Assembly: GCF_000739635.1 (NCBI RefSeq)
Contig: NZ_BATQ01000050.1
Span: 1-64,000 of the forward strand
DNA length: 64,000 nt
Origin: Verrucomicrobium sp. BvORR034
GTDB lineage: Bacteria; Verrucomicrobiota; Verrucomicrobiia; Verrucomicrobiales; Verrucomicrobiaceae
Reading direction: 5' to 3'
The notes below the pieces were generated by a model. The model was given only the letters and a program-made list of their open reading frames with translations. It was not told the DNA's origin and made no database searches. Of this stretch, positions 28,044-36,818 are shown in pieces. A program made the position numbers and the translations under genes. Numbering within the stretch: the stretch's first letter is position 1; each line of letters starts with the position of its first letter.

Positions 28044-30227
28044 ATGGAATCCTACGACACCCTCCAGAACCCTGCCAGCTCGCTCAACCGGTTTCACGAG
28101 ACCTCGGCGAAGTTCCAGCGGTACAAGATCCTGCTCCGCCGCCGCTGGTGGTTCTTGCTTCTCACTGCTGCCATCGCAGTTTGTGTGCAAACGCTGCGAA
28201 TCACGGGCAAACCTCTCGAATTTCGCACGATTGGCCGCATTCACGCAGGCACCATGGTCAATGCGAATGCCTCACAGAATTCCAGCACCTTGGTGAATTT
28301 CAACCTGGCGGAATTCTACGGCACCCAGATCGAAATCCTGAACGGCCCTGAACTCCGCAAGCGTGCGCTGCAAATGGTACGCACCAGGCATCCTGAACTG
28401 CCTGAGATCGATGTCGATATCCGGGTGGTCCAGACCAAGGGATCCTCCATCCTCAACGTGATCGCCACCGGCAAGGAGCGGAAGTACGTGAAGGAGTTCG
28501 CGACGGCATTGCTTCAGGAGTACATCGCATTCCGCAAGGAGATGATCGAAGACTCCAGCAGCAGGGTGATGAACAGCATCGTGGAGCAAGTGCTGCTGAA
28601 CGAAAAGAAGGTGAAGGAGGCGCAGGGAGACCTTGAGACGTTCCTCAAGGACAATGACGTGGTGATCTTTGAAGGAGACCGAAATCAGTCCGCCCTCTAC
28701 CTCGCTCAACTGAAGCAGAGCCTCAACGTGTATGAGACCGAGCTCAAGCTGATGGAGAAGATGGGTCTGGATGATTACCTGAAGAACAAGGATCGGCAGG
28801 GCACGGGCCCAACAGGCGCTCCTGCTGCCGGGACGTCCGCTCCTGGCTCGGGAGAAGGAGCGATGGCCAAGCTGGACATCCCCACGGGCACCGAACTGTT
28901 CACGGGCCTCTCCCGCTCTGAACAGGAGTATCTCAAGGCTCTCGCTGACTATAACCTTTTCATGAAGGAGCGTGATCAGCTCCTGAAGACCTTCCGTCCA
29001 GAGCATCCGGTCGTTAAGGAGCTCGACACCAAGCTCCAGACCCAGAGTTCGCTGATCTCCATTCACAAAGATGCCAGCGTGGAGGAGTGGCAGCGTCGCA
29101 TAGACGGTATCAAGACCAAAATCGACAACCTGAACGACCAGGTGAAGATTTGGGAAAACCGGGCCCGCGAGGCCAACGCGAAGATTGTGACTCACCAGTC
29201 GCACAAGAACCGGGTGGAGCAGACCAAGGCGGACAAAGAAAAGTGGGACCAGGCGCTGACGCGTGTGAATTCCAACAATTTCCTGACGACGGACCTTGTC
29301 GCCATCATGGAGCCTCCTGCGGATGCTCAGCCGGTGAAACTTGAGCTGATTGTGCCGCTGTTGGTGGCTCTCGCTGTTGGTCTTGCTGCAGGGTCCATCA
29401 TCCTCCTGCTCTTCGACCGTCTTGATGACCGCATGAATTCCTTCAGCGAGTTCCAGGCGCTCTTCCCGAACGAGCCGATTGTCGGTCAGGTGCCTGAACA
29501 GCGCAGTCGTGGCGATGTGACCCTGATTCGTCCCAGCGATGACCGCCATCTTTATGCGGAAGCTTTCCGCAACCTCCGCTCGTCCATCCTCTTCAAGAAC
29601 TGGAAGGACGGAAAACCGCCCAAGCTGATTCTCGTGACCAGTGCCGTGCCCAACGAAGGCAAAACGACCACGGTGTCCAACCTGGCCATCACCATGGCTC
29701 TGGGCGGTTCCCGTGTGCTGCTGGTGGACGGTGACCTTCGCCGTGGTGGGGTGAATGAGCTCTTCAAGCTTCCAGTGGCTCCTGGTTTCAGCAACGTTCT
29801 TACGGCTGGCATCCACTGGCGTGATGCGGTGCTGGAAAGCGGTACGAAGGGGCTGCACGTCCTGCCGCGTGGCGAAGTGTTCGACCAGACCTCCGAGCTG
29901 TTCCTCGCCCGCCTGACGGAAGAGGTGCTCAAGGAAATGGGCGATGAGTACGACTATGTGATCTTCGACAGCGCTCCGGTGCTTGTGGCGGATGACACGG
30001 CCAGCTTTGCTCCGAAGCTCGACACCGTTCTTTTCGTGGTTCGTCTCTCGTCGACCATGGCCCGTCTCAGCGCGAAGGCGATGGACCTGCTCTATGACCG
30101 TCAGGTCAATGTGGGTGGCGTCATCCTGAACCGCTCTGCCTCCAACCTCAAGGAGTACACTTACTACAACTACGCCAGCTACTACTCGGTGGGCGGTACG
30201 AAGGGACAGGCCAAGGGCAACGCCTAA
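28044..30227 (+). CDS. Wzc-like polysaccharide co-polymerase and tyrosine autokinase
   Basis: A 727-residue inner-membrane protein. The first membrane helix is near residues 35-55 (RRRWWFLLLTAA), then a Wzz-type chain-length domain and periplasmic coiled coils. The second helix is near 433-455 (IVPLLVALAVGLAAG), followed by a BY-kinase domain with Walker A SAVPNEGKTTTV (about 533) and Walker A' VLLVDGDLRRGG. The Tyr-rich tail (EYTYYNYASYY) is where these kinases autophosphorylate. It controls polymer length and export with the Wza-like protein. ATG start; its own strong terminator follows at 30256. Confidence 0.92.
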   Translation: MESYDTLQNPASSLNRFHETSAKFQRYKILLRRRWWFLLLTAAIAVCVQTLRITGKPLEFRTIGRIHAGTMVNANASQNSSTLVNFNLAEFYGTQIEILNGPELRKRALQMVRTRHPELPEIDVDIRVVQTKGSSILNVIATGKERKYVKEFATALLQEYIAFRKEMIEDSSSRVMNSIVEQVLLNEKKVKEAQGDLETFLKDNDVVIFEGDRNQSALYLAQLKQSLNVYETELKLMEKMGLDDYLKNKDRQGTGPTGAPAAGTSAPGSGEGAMAKLDIPTGTELFTGLSRSEQEYLKALADYNLFMKERDQLLKTFRPEHPVVKELDTKLQTQSSLISIHKDASVEEWQRRIDGIKTKIDNLNDQVKIWENRAREANAKIVTHQSHKNRVEQTKADKEKWDQALTRVNSNNFLTTDLVAIMEPPADAQPVKLELIVPLLVALAVGLAAGSIILLLFDRLDDRMNSFSEFQALFPNEPIVGQVPEQRSRGDVTLIRPSDDRHLYAEAFRNLRSSILFKNWKDGKPPKLILVTSAVPNEGKTTTVSNLAITMALGGSRVLLVDGDLRRGGVNELFKLPVAPGFSNVLTAGIHWRDAVLESGTKGLHVLPRGEVFDQTSELFLARLTEEVLKEMGDEYDYVIFDSAPVLVADDTASFAPKLDTVLFVVRLSSTMARLSAKAMDLLYDRQVNVGGVILNRSASNLKEYTYYNYASYYSVGGTKGQAKGNA

Positions 30228-30255
30228 GGTTCCAGGTCTCCGCGCAAATACTTGC

Positions 30256-30290
30256 AACCGGCCACCCGATCTCGGGTGGCCGGTTTTTTG
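30256..30290 (+). terminator. Strong intrinsic terminator of the exopolysaccharide locus
   Basis: AACCGGCCACCCGA (30256-30269) pairs perfectly with TCGGGTGGCCGGTT (30272-30285), and the run of T continues to 30289. It lies 28 bases after the tyrosine-kinase stop. Confidence 0.92.
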
Positions 30291-30370
30291 ATGCCCCAGT
30301 CCCTTTTCCGAACTCCTCGCATCGCTATTGCTGTTCAAGAGAACTGTGCTAGCTGTCCGCTCCCGCACCC

Positions 30371-31324
30371 ATGAACCGCATTGACCGACTTACAGGAATG
30401 ATCCTGCTTTTGCAGAGTCATCGCGTGATCACCGCTGAGCGGGTGGCTGACCACTTTGAGATCAGCGTGCGGACCGTCTATCGCGATCTTGTCGCTCTGG
30501 GAGAGGCCGGAGTGCCAATCGTCGCCGAGGCCGGAGTGGGCTATAGCCTCATGCGAGGGTACCACATGCCGCCCGTCATGTTCACGGAGGACGAAGCTGC
30601 CGCGCTTTTTGTGAGTGGCGAAGTGACCGAGCAGGTGGCGGATGACTCCCTTCGTGCCGCCCTGCGCTCGGCCCTGCTAAAGGTGCGGTCTGTGCTGCCC
30701 AAAGAACGGCACGATTTCCTAAATCGCCTGCAACCCGCTGTGGGTGTCTGGCTGAGACCGCATGCCGAGGAGGAGACGGGACGTCCTGACTGTCTCATGC
30801 CGCTCCAGCAGGCAGTCGTGAGGAAACGATGTGCCGTGTTGCATTACAATGCCGGCGCTCGTGGGGAGGTGACCACCCGTCGGGTCGAGCCGCTGGGGCT
30901 CATGTACTACGCCCGGCACTGGCATCTCATTGCCTACTGTCGTATGCGCGAGGACTTCCGCGATTTCCGGTTGGACAGGATTTCCCGGTGGGAGGTCACG
31001 ACAGACACCTTTGAAGGGCATGAAGGTTTTTCTGTGAAGGAGTTCCTAGCGGATGCCATCACCCGCCATGAGCTCACTCCGGTGCTTGCGCGTTTCTCCC
31101 CTCAGGTGATGGAGCGGGTAAAGCGGGAGATGCGCTGTGCGAGCATGGTGCCCAGCCGGGTGCGAGAAGGATGGACGGAGGTGGAGATTCTGGTGCCCTG
31201 CCTCGACTGGCTTTCGGGCTGGCTGATGGGTTTCGGTGCGGAAGCCGAGGCGATTGACCCACCGGATCTACGTGGGCGCCTTCATCGCATGGCCGTTGAA
31301 CTGGCGGCTCAATATGCACCATGA
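30371..31324 (+). CDS. WYL-domain transcriptional regulator (YafY-like)
   Basis: A 317-residue regulator. The N-terminal winged helix (about 1-60: RVADHFEISVRTVYRDLVAL) binds DNA. A middle WYL domain (about 140-210) contains VEPLGLMYYARHWHLIAYC, and a C-terminal WCX-like extension follows. WYL proteins respond to nucleic-acid or small-molecule ligands; many in this YafY group regulate a nearby gene. The VOC protein downstream on the same strand is the natural candidate. ATG start after the exopolysaccharide terminator. Confidence 0.87.
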   Translation: MNRIDRLTGMILLLQSHRVITAERVADHFEISVRTVYRDLVALGEAGVPIVAEAGVGYSLMRGYHMPPVMFTEDEAAALFVSGEVTEQVADDSLRAALRSALLKVRSVLPKERHDFLNRLQPAVGVWLRPHAEEETGRPDCLMPLQQAVVRKRCAVLHYNAGARGEVTTRRVEPLGLMYYARHWHLIAYCRMREDFRDFRLDRISRWEVTTDTFEGHEGFSVKEFLADAITRHELTPVLARFSPQVMERVKREMRCASMVPSRVREGWTEVEILVPCLDWLSGWLMGFGAEAEAIDPPDLRGRLHRMAVELAAQYAP

Positions 31325-31451
31325 GAATCCGGAGGTGTTTTTGTAAAAGGCTCCTGACATAGGGTTGTCATGAGGGTGTGGTTTGATGGGAACGTTCTCC
31401 GGAAGCTCCGGGCAACGAAGCAAAACAATCCAAACCACCCAAAATCACATC

Positions 31452-31823
31452 ATGAAAGACAATGTCCTGAACTGGTTCGAACTGGCTGTTGACGACCTTC
31501 CACGTGCCAAGGCGTTCTATGAAACCATCCTCAATGAGAAGCTTGAGGAGGTCGCCGGCTCCTCGCTGCCCATGGCCATCTTCCCTTATGATCCCATGAA
31601 GGGCGTGGGCGGCTCCCTCACGAAAATGAAGGAGATGAAGCCCGGCGCGGGCGGCACCATCATCTATTTGAATGTGGAAGGGGACCTTGACGGGGTGCTC
31701 TCCCGCATTCCGGCCGCAGGGGGAACGGTGCTCAAGGGGCGCACGGACATCCCACCGCATGGTTTCATCGGGATTTTCGAGGATTCCGAAGGAAACGTCG
31801 TCGGCCTGCACAGCATGGCCTGA
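31452..31823 (+). CDS. VOC-family protein (glyoxalase/bleomycin-resistance fold)
   Basis: A 123-residue single-domain VOC protein, from ATG 31452 (MKDNVLNWFELAVDDLPRAK). It shows the two beta-alpha-beta-beta-beta modules and the late IGIFEDSEGNVVGLHS metal-ligand segment. Possible roles are a lyase, dioxygenase or drug-binding protein; no substrate can be assigned. An extension to 31383 adds non-conserved residues. It is placed 127 bases after the WYL regulator, a common pairing, and a shared terminator follows. Confidence 0.82.
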   Translation: MKDNVLNWFELAVDDLPRAKAFYETILNEKLEEVAGSSLPMAIFPYDPMKGVGGSLTKMKEMKPGAGGTIIYLNVEGDLDGVLSRIPAAGGTVLKGRTDIPPHGFIGIFEDSEGNVVGLHSMA

Positions 31824-31868
31824 GCCGTCGGGATGACGGAAACAACTTAAAACCTCCCCAAAAACAGA

Positions 31869-31900
31869 GAAGGCAGCGCGGATGTCGCGCTGCCTTCTTT
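31869..31900. terminator. Bidirectional terminator between VOC gene and efp
   Basis: GAAGGCAGCGCG (31869-31880) and CGCGCTGCCTTC (31886-31897) form a perfect 12-bp stem with loop GATGT, followed by TTT on the plus strand and preceded by an A-rich stretch that reads as T on the minus strand. The genes converge here, so it can serve both. Confidence 0.85.
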
Positions 31901-31938
31901 GGTGATTGATGACGGAAAGGCGGGAGCCTGTCCTGGCC

Positions 31939-32505
31939 TTAGTTCGCGCGGCCGAGGTAGGAACCGTCTTCGGTCTTGACGCTGATCTTGTCGCCCGAGT
32001 TGATGAAGAGGGGCACCTGCACGGTGAGACCGGTTTCCATGACTGCGGCCTTGTACACGTTGTTGGCGGAGTCGCCCTTCACACCTTCGGGGGCTTCGGC
32101 CACGTTCATCACCAGCGAAGGGGGCAGTTCGATGCCCGCCACCACATCGTCCGTGAAGATGATCAGGTATTTCTGACCTTCCATGAGGTATTCCTTCACG
32201 TCCTTCACCAAGTCTTCACCCAGGGTGACGTCTTCGAAGGTCTCAGGGTGGAGGAAGTGGTAACCGTCGCCGTCCTTGTAGCTGTACTCGTGCGCATCCT
32301 TGTTGAGCACCACGGAGTCCAAGGACTCGTTGGAGGTCATGCGCAGATTGTGAACTTTGCCGGTAGTGATGCTACGGATCGACATCTGCACGTACGACGC
32401 CATGCGCGGCGGCGTCTTGAGTTCGGTGCCGGTGACGAGGCACACGTCGTTGTTGTAACGAACAGCGTGTCCTTTGCGGAGGTTGATGACGGGTGTCGAA
32501 GCCAT
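31939..32505 (-). CDS. efp: Translation elongation factor P
   Basis: A 188-residue EF-P: KOW-like N-terminal domain, two OB domains (GDGYHFLHPETFEDV; SLVMNVAEAPEGVKGDSANN) and the C-terminal SGDKISVKTEDGSYLGRA signature. EF-P rescues ribosomes stalled at polyproline. The tip loop reads ELKTPPRMAS, placing Arg34 where E. coli EF-P has its modified Lys34. Arg is the residue rhamnosylated by EarP in some bacteria, and also found unmodified in YeiP/EfpL-type paralogues. No modification enzyme gene is visible nearby. ATG at 32505. Confidence 0.92.
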   Translation of the reverse strand: MASTPVINLRKGHAVRYNNDVCLVTGTELKTPPRMASYVQMSIRSITTGKVHNLRMTSNESLDSVVLNKDAHEYSYKDGDGYHFLHPETFEDVTLGEDLVKDVKEYLMEGQKYLIIFTDDVVAGIELPPSLVMNVAEAPEGVKGDSANNVYKAAVMETGLTVQVPLFINSGDKISVKTEDGSYLGRAN

Positions 32506-32620
32506 GGGAGCGGGCTACTTAGAGATGAATTGTCAAATTGCAAGGACGGAGAAGCGCCGTCGGTGCCGGGTGGGAGTGGCGTCCCGTTGCAAAAACGCCC
32601 TCGTGCGCCTCCCGGTGGCC

Positions 32621-32962
32621 TCAGTCGAACACGTCCGCCTTCAGGGCGCGCTTGACCCTTTCAAGCGCCATGGCCAGTTCTACTTCTCTCATTTGCAGTT
32701 GGTTACGCAGGAGCGTGGCCCGTTCGCCCGTGGCAGATTCCATCTGCTGGCGCAGGCCTGCGATCTCCTGCATGGCGGTCACTTCTGGTGGTGCCACCGA
32801 AGCACTCTTCAATAAACCAAATCCAGAGCGCAAGGAGGAAGGGGCGGAAAAATAGCCTTCCATGTCGAGCGGTTGGCCCTTGCCGGAGAGATTGTCGAAT
32901 TCTCCAGCGTCGATAGCCTCCTTGATACGAACTTCCGCGAGCTGTGCGAAGGGCGAGGACAT
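32621..32962 (-). CDS. DUF1992 (DnaJ-homologue subfamily C-like) protein
   Basis: A 113-residue protein with the DUF1992 signature: AEVRIKEAIDAGEFDNLSGK followed by GQPLDM. A second half is predicted helical, and QQMESATGERATLLRNQLQM reads as coiled coil. The family is widespread and small; its function is unknown, with homology to part of human DNAJC28. ATG start. Divergent from the DUF1080 gene. Confidence 0.85.
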   Translation of the reverse strand: MSSPFAQLAEVRIKEAIDAGEFDNLSGKGQPLDMEGYFSAPSSLRSGFGLLKSASVAPPEVTAMQEIAGLRQQMESATGERATLLRNQLQMREVELAMALERVKRALKADVFD

Positions 32963-33060
32963 GCTTTCAGATCCTCTATAAAAGGGGCCTTTGCAAGGGC
33001 GGAGGCGGCGTCGACGTACCAGCCATCCCTCATGACATCAGAGATGTTTTTTCAAATACC

Positions 33061-34254
33061 ATGAAGCTCTCCTCACCCTCCACGCTGGCAGCTCTCTGCG
33101 CCCTGCCTCTCCTGACCACGGCTCTGCACGCCGCCGGCCCCATCGGCTCTGCCTTCTATGGTGATGCGCCAGATGCCACTCACCCTTGGTCCATCCATGA
33201 TCGCAACCGCCCGCAGCCTCCTCGTGTGGAGCCTGGCACCTTCAGCTCCCAGGAACAACCTGGGAAGCCCCCTTCAGACGCCCGCATTCTCTTTGGCGGT
33301 ACCGAAGCGGAAGTCTCCAAGTGGCAGGCTGATAAAAGCCCGGCTGAACCGACCAAATGGGTGGTGAAAGACGGAGCCCTCCAGTGTGTGCCGGGATCTG
33401 GATACATCCGCTCTGTGGAGGAGTTCGGTGATTGCCAGCTCCACATCGAGTGGTCGGCACCCAAAGAAGTAAAAGGGGATAGCCAGGGCCGTGGTAACAG
33501 CGGCGTTTTCCTGATGGGAGCTGTCGAAGTGCAGGTGTTGGACAACTACAACAACCCCACGTATGCCGATGGGTTCGCTGGCTCGGTCTATGGCGTCAAT
33601 CCGCCCATGGCCAATCCACTTTTCGCGCCCGGCGAATGGCAGACCTATGACATCATCTTCCGCCGCCCGATCTTCAAAGATGGCAAGGAACTCGACCCGG
33701 GGTCGCTGACCGTCTTTATCAATGGCGTGCTGGTGCAGGATCACACTCCGCTCGAAGGCGGGGGTGGGCATAAGGGGCGCTCCAAGCCCCGTCCCTTCCC
33801 GGAGAAGGGGCCGCTCAAGCTCCAGGACCACGGCAACCCGGTGCGCTATCGCAACATCTGGTATCGTCCGCTACCTGCCCGTTCGATTGAAGGAGGCACG
33901 GATGGCAAGCTGACCGAGGCCGCGGCCACGGCCAAGCGCAAGGAGATCGCCAAAGGCATTCGGGAGAATGCGACCAAGTCGGAAGGTCAGGCCAGGACTC
34001 TGTTGCTCATGGAGTCGCTTGTGTATGAGAATGACGCTGCCGCTGCCGCTCAGGTGAAAACTGGAGCAGATGAATATGTTGCCTCTCTGAAAGCTCTCCC
34101 GGCGGACAACTTGGAGGGCAAGAAGGGCGAGGTGTTGAGCTTCCAGGCCGCTCTGCAATACCTTGCCAAAGCGAACGCCCTACCGGCTGACTTCGCCGCC
34201 AAGGCTGAAGTGGACGCTCTGGTGAAATCCAAGGAGTGGGACAAGAAGAAGTAG
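33061..34254 (+). CDS. DUF1080 (3-keto-disaccharide hydrolase family) protein
   Basis: A 397-residue exported protein. Its signal peptide ends near residue 24 (TALHAAGP). The DUF1080/3-keto-disaccharide hydrolase domain covers about 85-285, with the jelly-roll motifs FGDCQLHIEWSAP and GNSGVFLMGAVEVQVLDNY. This family splits 3-keto-glycosides or binds glycans, and is abundant in Verrucomicrobiota and Planctomycetota. The C-terminal 100 residues form a helical extension rich in Lys and Ala. The ATG at 33061 starts the signal peptide; the frame itself opens at 32944. Confidence 0.87.
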   Translation: MKLSSPSTLAALCALPLLTTALHAAGPIGSAFYGDAPDATHPWSIHDRNRPQPPRVEPGTFSSQEQPGKPPSDARILFGGTEAEVSKWQADKSPAEPTKWVVKDGALQCVPGSGYIRSVEEFGDCQLHIEWSAPKEVKGDSQGRGNSGVFLMGAVEVQVLDNYNNPTYADGFAGSVYGVNPPMANPLFAPGEWQTYDIIFRRPIFKDGKELDPGSLTVFINGVLVQDHTPLEGGGGHKGRSKPRPFPEKGPLKLQDHGNPVRYRNIWYRPLPARSIEGGTDGKLTEAAATAKRKEIAKGIRENATKSEGQARTLLLMESLVYENDAAAAAQVKTGADEYVASLKALPADNLEGKKGEVLSFQAALQYLAKANALPADFAAKAEVDALVKSKEWDKKK

Positions 34255-34321
34255 GAAACTGTCGCTGACCGCCCAACACGGTGGTTGCGCTATTCTTTCG
34301 ATTTAAGCAAAATGGCGATGC

Positions 34322-35653
34322 ATGAAATTGCATCGTCATTTTTTTGTGTTCAGCACCTTGCTCGCGGTGGCGGTTGGGCTGCGGGCAGAGGCTGTCAAAG
34401 ACCGTGAAGGCGCGGTGCGAAAAGACCGTGCCACCTGGGAGAATGATGACCGCTGGATCTACAATGATCTTGATCGCGGGTTCGCGGAGGCAAAACGCTC
34501 CGGCAAGCCTTTGCTCGTGGTCTTGCGTTGCATCCCATGTCTGGCCTGTGCGGGTCTGGATGCCCGTGTCTTGATGGAGGAGCAGGAGTTGCAGCCCCTT
34601 CTGGACAAGTTTGTCTGTGTAAGGCTCATCAATGCCAATGCGCTGGACCTCACCGTCTTCCAGTTCGACTACGATCTCTCCTTTTCCACACTGGTTTTCA
34701 ATGGTGACGGCACGCTCTACGGCCGCTACGGATCATGGACCCATCAGAAGGATGCTTCAGACAGCTCCGTCTCAGGCTACTTGCGGATGTTGGAGGGGGC
34801 GCTGAAACTCCATGCCGGATATCCGGCCAACAAAACCAGTCTTGTCGGGAAACAGGGCAAGCCTCTGCCGTTCAAGTCGCCATTGGAGATCCCGCTGCTG
34901 GCGGGCCGATATGAGCGTGAGCTCAACTGGCAGGGAAAAGTGGTGCAGAGTTGTGTGCATTGTCATCAAATCGGGGACGCGTTCCGTGCCTGGCACCGGG
35001 ACCAGAAAAAGCCGCTCCCGGAGGAGTGGATCTACCCCATGCCGGCGGCTGAGACCGTCGGATTTCTCCTCGCCCCAGACCAGGCTGCCAGAGTGCAGTC
35101 GGTGAATCCGGGGACTTTTGCCGCCGAAGCTGGTCTGCAGGCTGGAGATGATGTGGTGACGTTCGCCGGGCAGCCGATCCTGTCGATCGCCGATGTGAGC
35201 TGGGTGCTGCACAGGGCGGGCGACACGGTGGAGTTGCCCATGGAGATTCGTCGCAATGGGCAGGAGCAGACGCTGTTTCTCAGGCTCTCTCCTGGCTGGC
35301 GGTCCCAGACCAACATCTCCGGTCGGGTGGCTGCCTGGCCCATGCGGGGCATGGTATTGGGAGGCATGGTGTTGGAAACACTGCCGTTGGGGGATCGGGT
35401 GAAGTTGGGGATCGAACCCAGTGGCATGGCTCTGCGGGTCAAGGGGCTGGGTGCCTACGGGAAACATGCCACGGCGAAGAAGGCTGGCTTTCAGAAGGAG
35501 GACATCATTCTGGAAGTGGACGGCAAAGATTCATTCGCGACTGAGAGTCTTTTGCTGGGTTACCTGCTGCAGAACCGTTTTCCGGGGGATGTGGTTCAGG
35601 TAAAACTCACGCGCGACGGCAATCGGATGGAAATCGCCCTGCCCATGCAGTAG
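34322..35653 (+). CDS. Trx7/PDZ-type exported protein with a CXXCH motif
   Basis: A 443-residue exported protein. Order: signal peptide (1-22); thioredoxin-like domain with CIPCLAC (Cys70, Cys73, Cys76); a CVHCH motif at 211-215 that could bind one c-type haem; and two PDZ domains (about 250-320, beginning FLLAPDQAARVQSVNPGT, and about 370-440). It fits the Trx7/PDZ family, some members of which carry selenocysteine in the thioredoxin motif; here the positions are Cys. Probably a periplasmic redox protein. The substrate is unknown. Starts with ATG 67 bases after the DUF1080 gene. Confidence 0.8.
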   Translation: MKLHRHFFVFSTLLAVAVGLRAEAVKDREGAVRKDRATWENDDRWIYNDLDRGFAEAKRSGKPLLVVLRCIPCLACAGLDARVLMEEQELQPLLDKFVCVRLINANALDLTVFQFDYDLSFSTLVFNGDGTLYGRYGSWTHQKDASDSSVSGYLRMLEGALKLHAGYPANKTSLVGKQGKPLPFKSPLEIPLLAGRYERELNWQGKVVQSCVHCHQIGDAFRAWHRDQKKPLPEEWIYPMPAAETVGFLLAPDQAARVQSVNPGTFAAEAGLQAGDDVVTFAGQPILSIADVSWVLHRAGDTVELPMEIRRNGQEQTLFLRLSPGWRSQTNISGRVAAWPMRGMVLGGMVLETLPLGDRVKLGIEPSGMALRVKGLGAYGKHATAKKAGFQKEDIILEVDGKDSFATESLLLGYLLQNRFPGDVVQVKLTRDGNRMEIALPMQ

Positions 35654-35802
35654 GTGCCGCACTCCGGGTGCTGTGAAGCTCTGGGGCGAGCCGTTTCCCC
35701 CTACAGGGTCCAACTCAGGGGATTGGGTGCGGATGTAGAGCTCCGAATCCCGATTCTTCGCAGCATTTGATCCCGCCGCAATCCTGTGGCACGTCTTCTC
35801 AA

Positions 35803-36282
35803 GTGAACAAGGAAGCTGTCATTCAAGAAATCATTGCCGCGCTCACCGCGCAGGTGGAGGCCTACCATCGTGCGGCGCGGGACGCCTATGCAGCGGCCAC
35901 AGATCCTGGCAGCCGGGCCGAGAACAAGTATGACACGCGCAGTCTGGAGGCTTCCTATCTGGCTCGGGGCCAGGCGATGCGGGTGGCCGAGACCGAGGAG
36001 GCGCTGGCAGCCTATCGCACTCTGAGGTGCAGGCAGTTTGAAGAAGGCGAACCTGCTGCGCTGGGGGCGCTCGTGCACCTCACGGGCCCGGAAGGGGCCT
36101 CATACTATTTCCTAGGCCCCACGGCTGGTGGGACGGAAGTGCAGCATGAAGGCAGGGAGGTCCTCGTGATCACCCCATCCTCCCCGCTGGGGCAGCTTCT
36201 CGTGGGGGCAAAGGCGGGTTCGCAGGTCGCTCTTCCCGGCGCACGGGTTGGCCAGAAGAGTCAGGTACTTGCGGTCCTCTAG
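35803..36282 (+). CDS. GreA/GreB-like transcription elongation factor
   Basis: From GTG 35803 the protein is 159 residues, the usual Gre length; the frame also opens with TTG at 35767. An N-terminal coiled coil includes the acidic tip region DPGSRAENKYDTRSLEASYL, and a C-terminal FKBP-like domain ends GAKAGSQVALPGARVGQKSQ. Gre factors insert the coiled coil into RNA polymerase to stimulate transcript cleavage. This belongs to a divergent branch and is not the housekeeping GreA. It converges with the DHFR gene, overlapping by four bases at the stops. Confidence 0.75.
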   Translation: MNKEAVIQEIIAALTAQVEAYHRAARDAYAAATDPGSRAENKYDTRSLEASYLARGQAMRVAETEEALAAYRTLRCRQFEEGEPAALGALVHLTGPEGASYYFLGPTAGGTEVQHEGREVLVITPSSPLGQLLVGAKAGSQVALPGARVGQKSQVLAVL

Positions 36283-36818
36283 GCTCCTTGCGGCTTCTCC
36301 GCCCTGCGCACGTACTCGACGAAGGCAAACGGCCACGCGTGCCGGTCATCCACAGGATGTTCCTGGCGACGCTCTTCGTCCCAGGTGTCTCCTGAGATGT
36401 GCGGGAAATACACAGGCCGGTCGCCCGGCTCAAAGGTGTGCCTGATCCGGGTGACGACCAGCCGGGTGGCGTTCGCCATGGCGGTGGCAAAGACTTGTCC
36501 ACCGCCAATGCACACCAGTTCCTCCTGGCCCGATGCTTCGGCCAGAGCCAGCGCCTGCGGCACGGAAGCCACGCCGCTACCGGGCTTGGGATCGTAGCCA
36601 CACGCCGAGGTCAGCACCAGAGGATGTTGGTCCGGCTTGAACCAGCCCGTCATTTCCTCGAACGTGCGTCGCCCCAGCAGGAGCCATTTGCCGGCGCAAT
36701 AGGCGCGGAAGTGGGCGACATCGTCGGGCAGCTTCCAGGGGATGCCCTGTGCTGTGGCCAGCAGAAGGTTCTCGTCAACGGCGGCGATCAGCGTGAGCTC
36801 TGGTTTCACGCCGGTCAA
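36279..36818 (-). CDS. folA: Dihydrofolate reductase
   Basis: A 179-residue DHFR reducing dihydrofolate with NADPH. It has the QGIPWKLPDDVAHFRAYCAG substrate segment (with the catalytic Asp), GRRTFEEM (NADPH site) and the CIGGGQVFATAM loop. The frame starts with TTG, overlapping the upstream stop as TTGA; a GTG at 36809 is the alternative. Translational coupling to the MBL-fold gene is likely. With glyA and the nearby 5-formyl-THF cyclo-ligase it belongs to folate metabolism. Confidence 0.87.
   Translation of the reverse strand: MTGVKPELTLIAAVDENLLLATAQGIPWKLPDDVAHFRAYCAGKWLLLGRRTFEEMTGWFKPDQHPLVLTSACGYDPKPGSGVASVPQALALAEASGQEELVCIGGGQVFATAMANATRLVVTRIRHTFEPGDRPVYFPHISGDTWDEERRQEHPVDDRHAWPFAFVEYVRRAEKPQGA

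Noticed and set aside
28272-30368. A 698-residue minus-strand frame opposite the Wzc-like gene
   Set aside because: It mirrors the conserved kinase on the plus strand and has no recognisable family.
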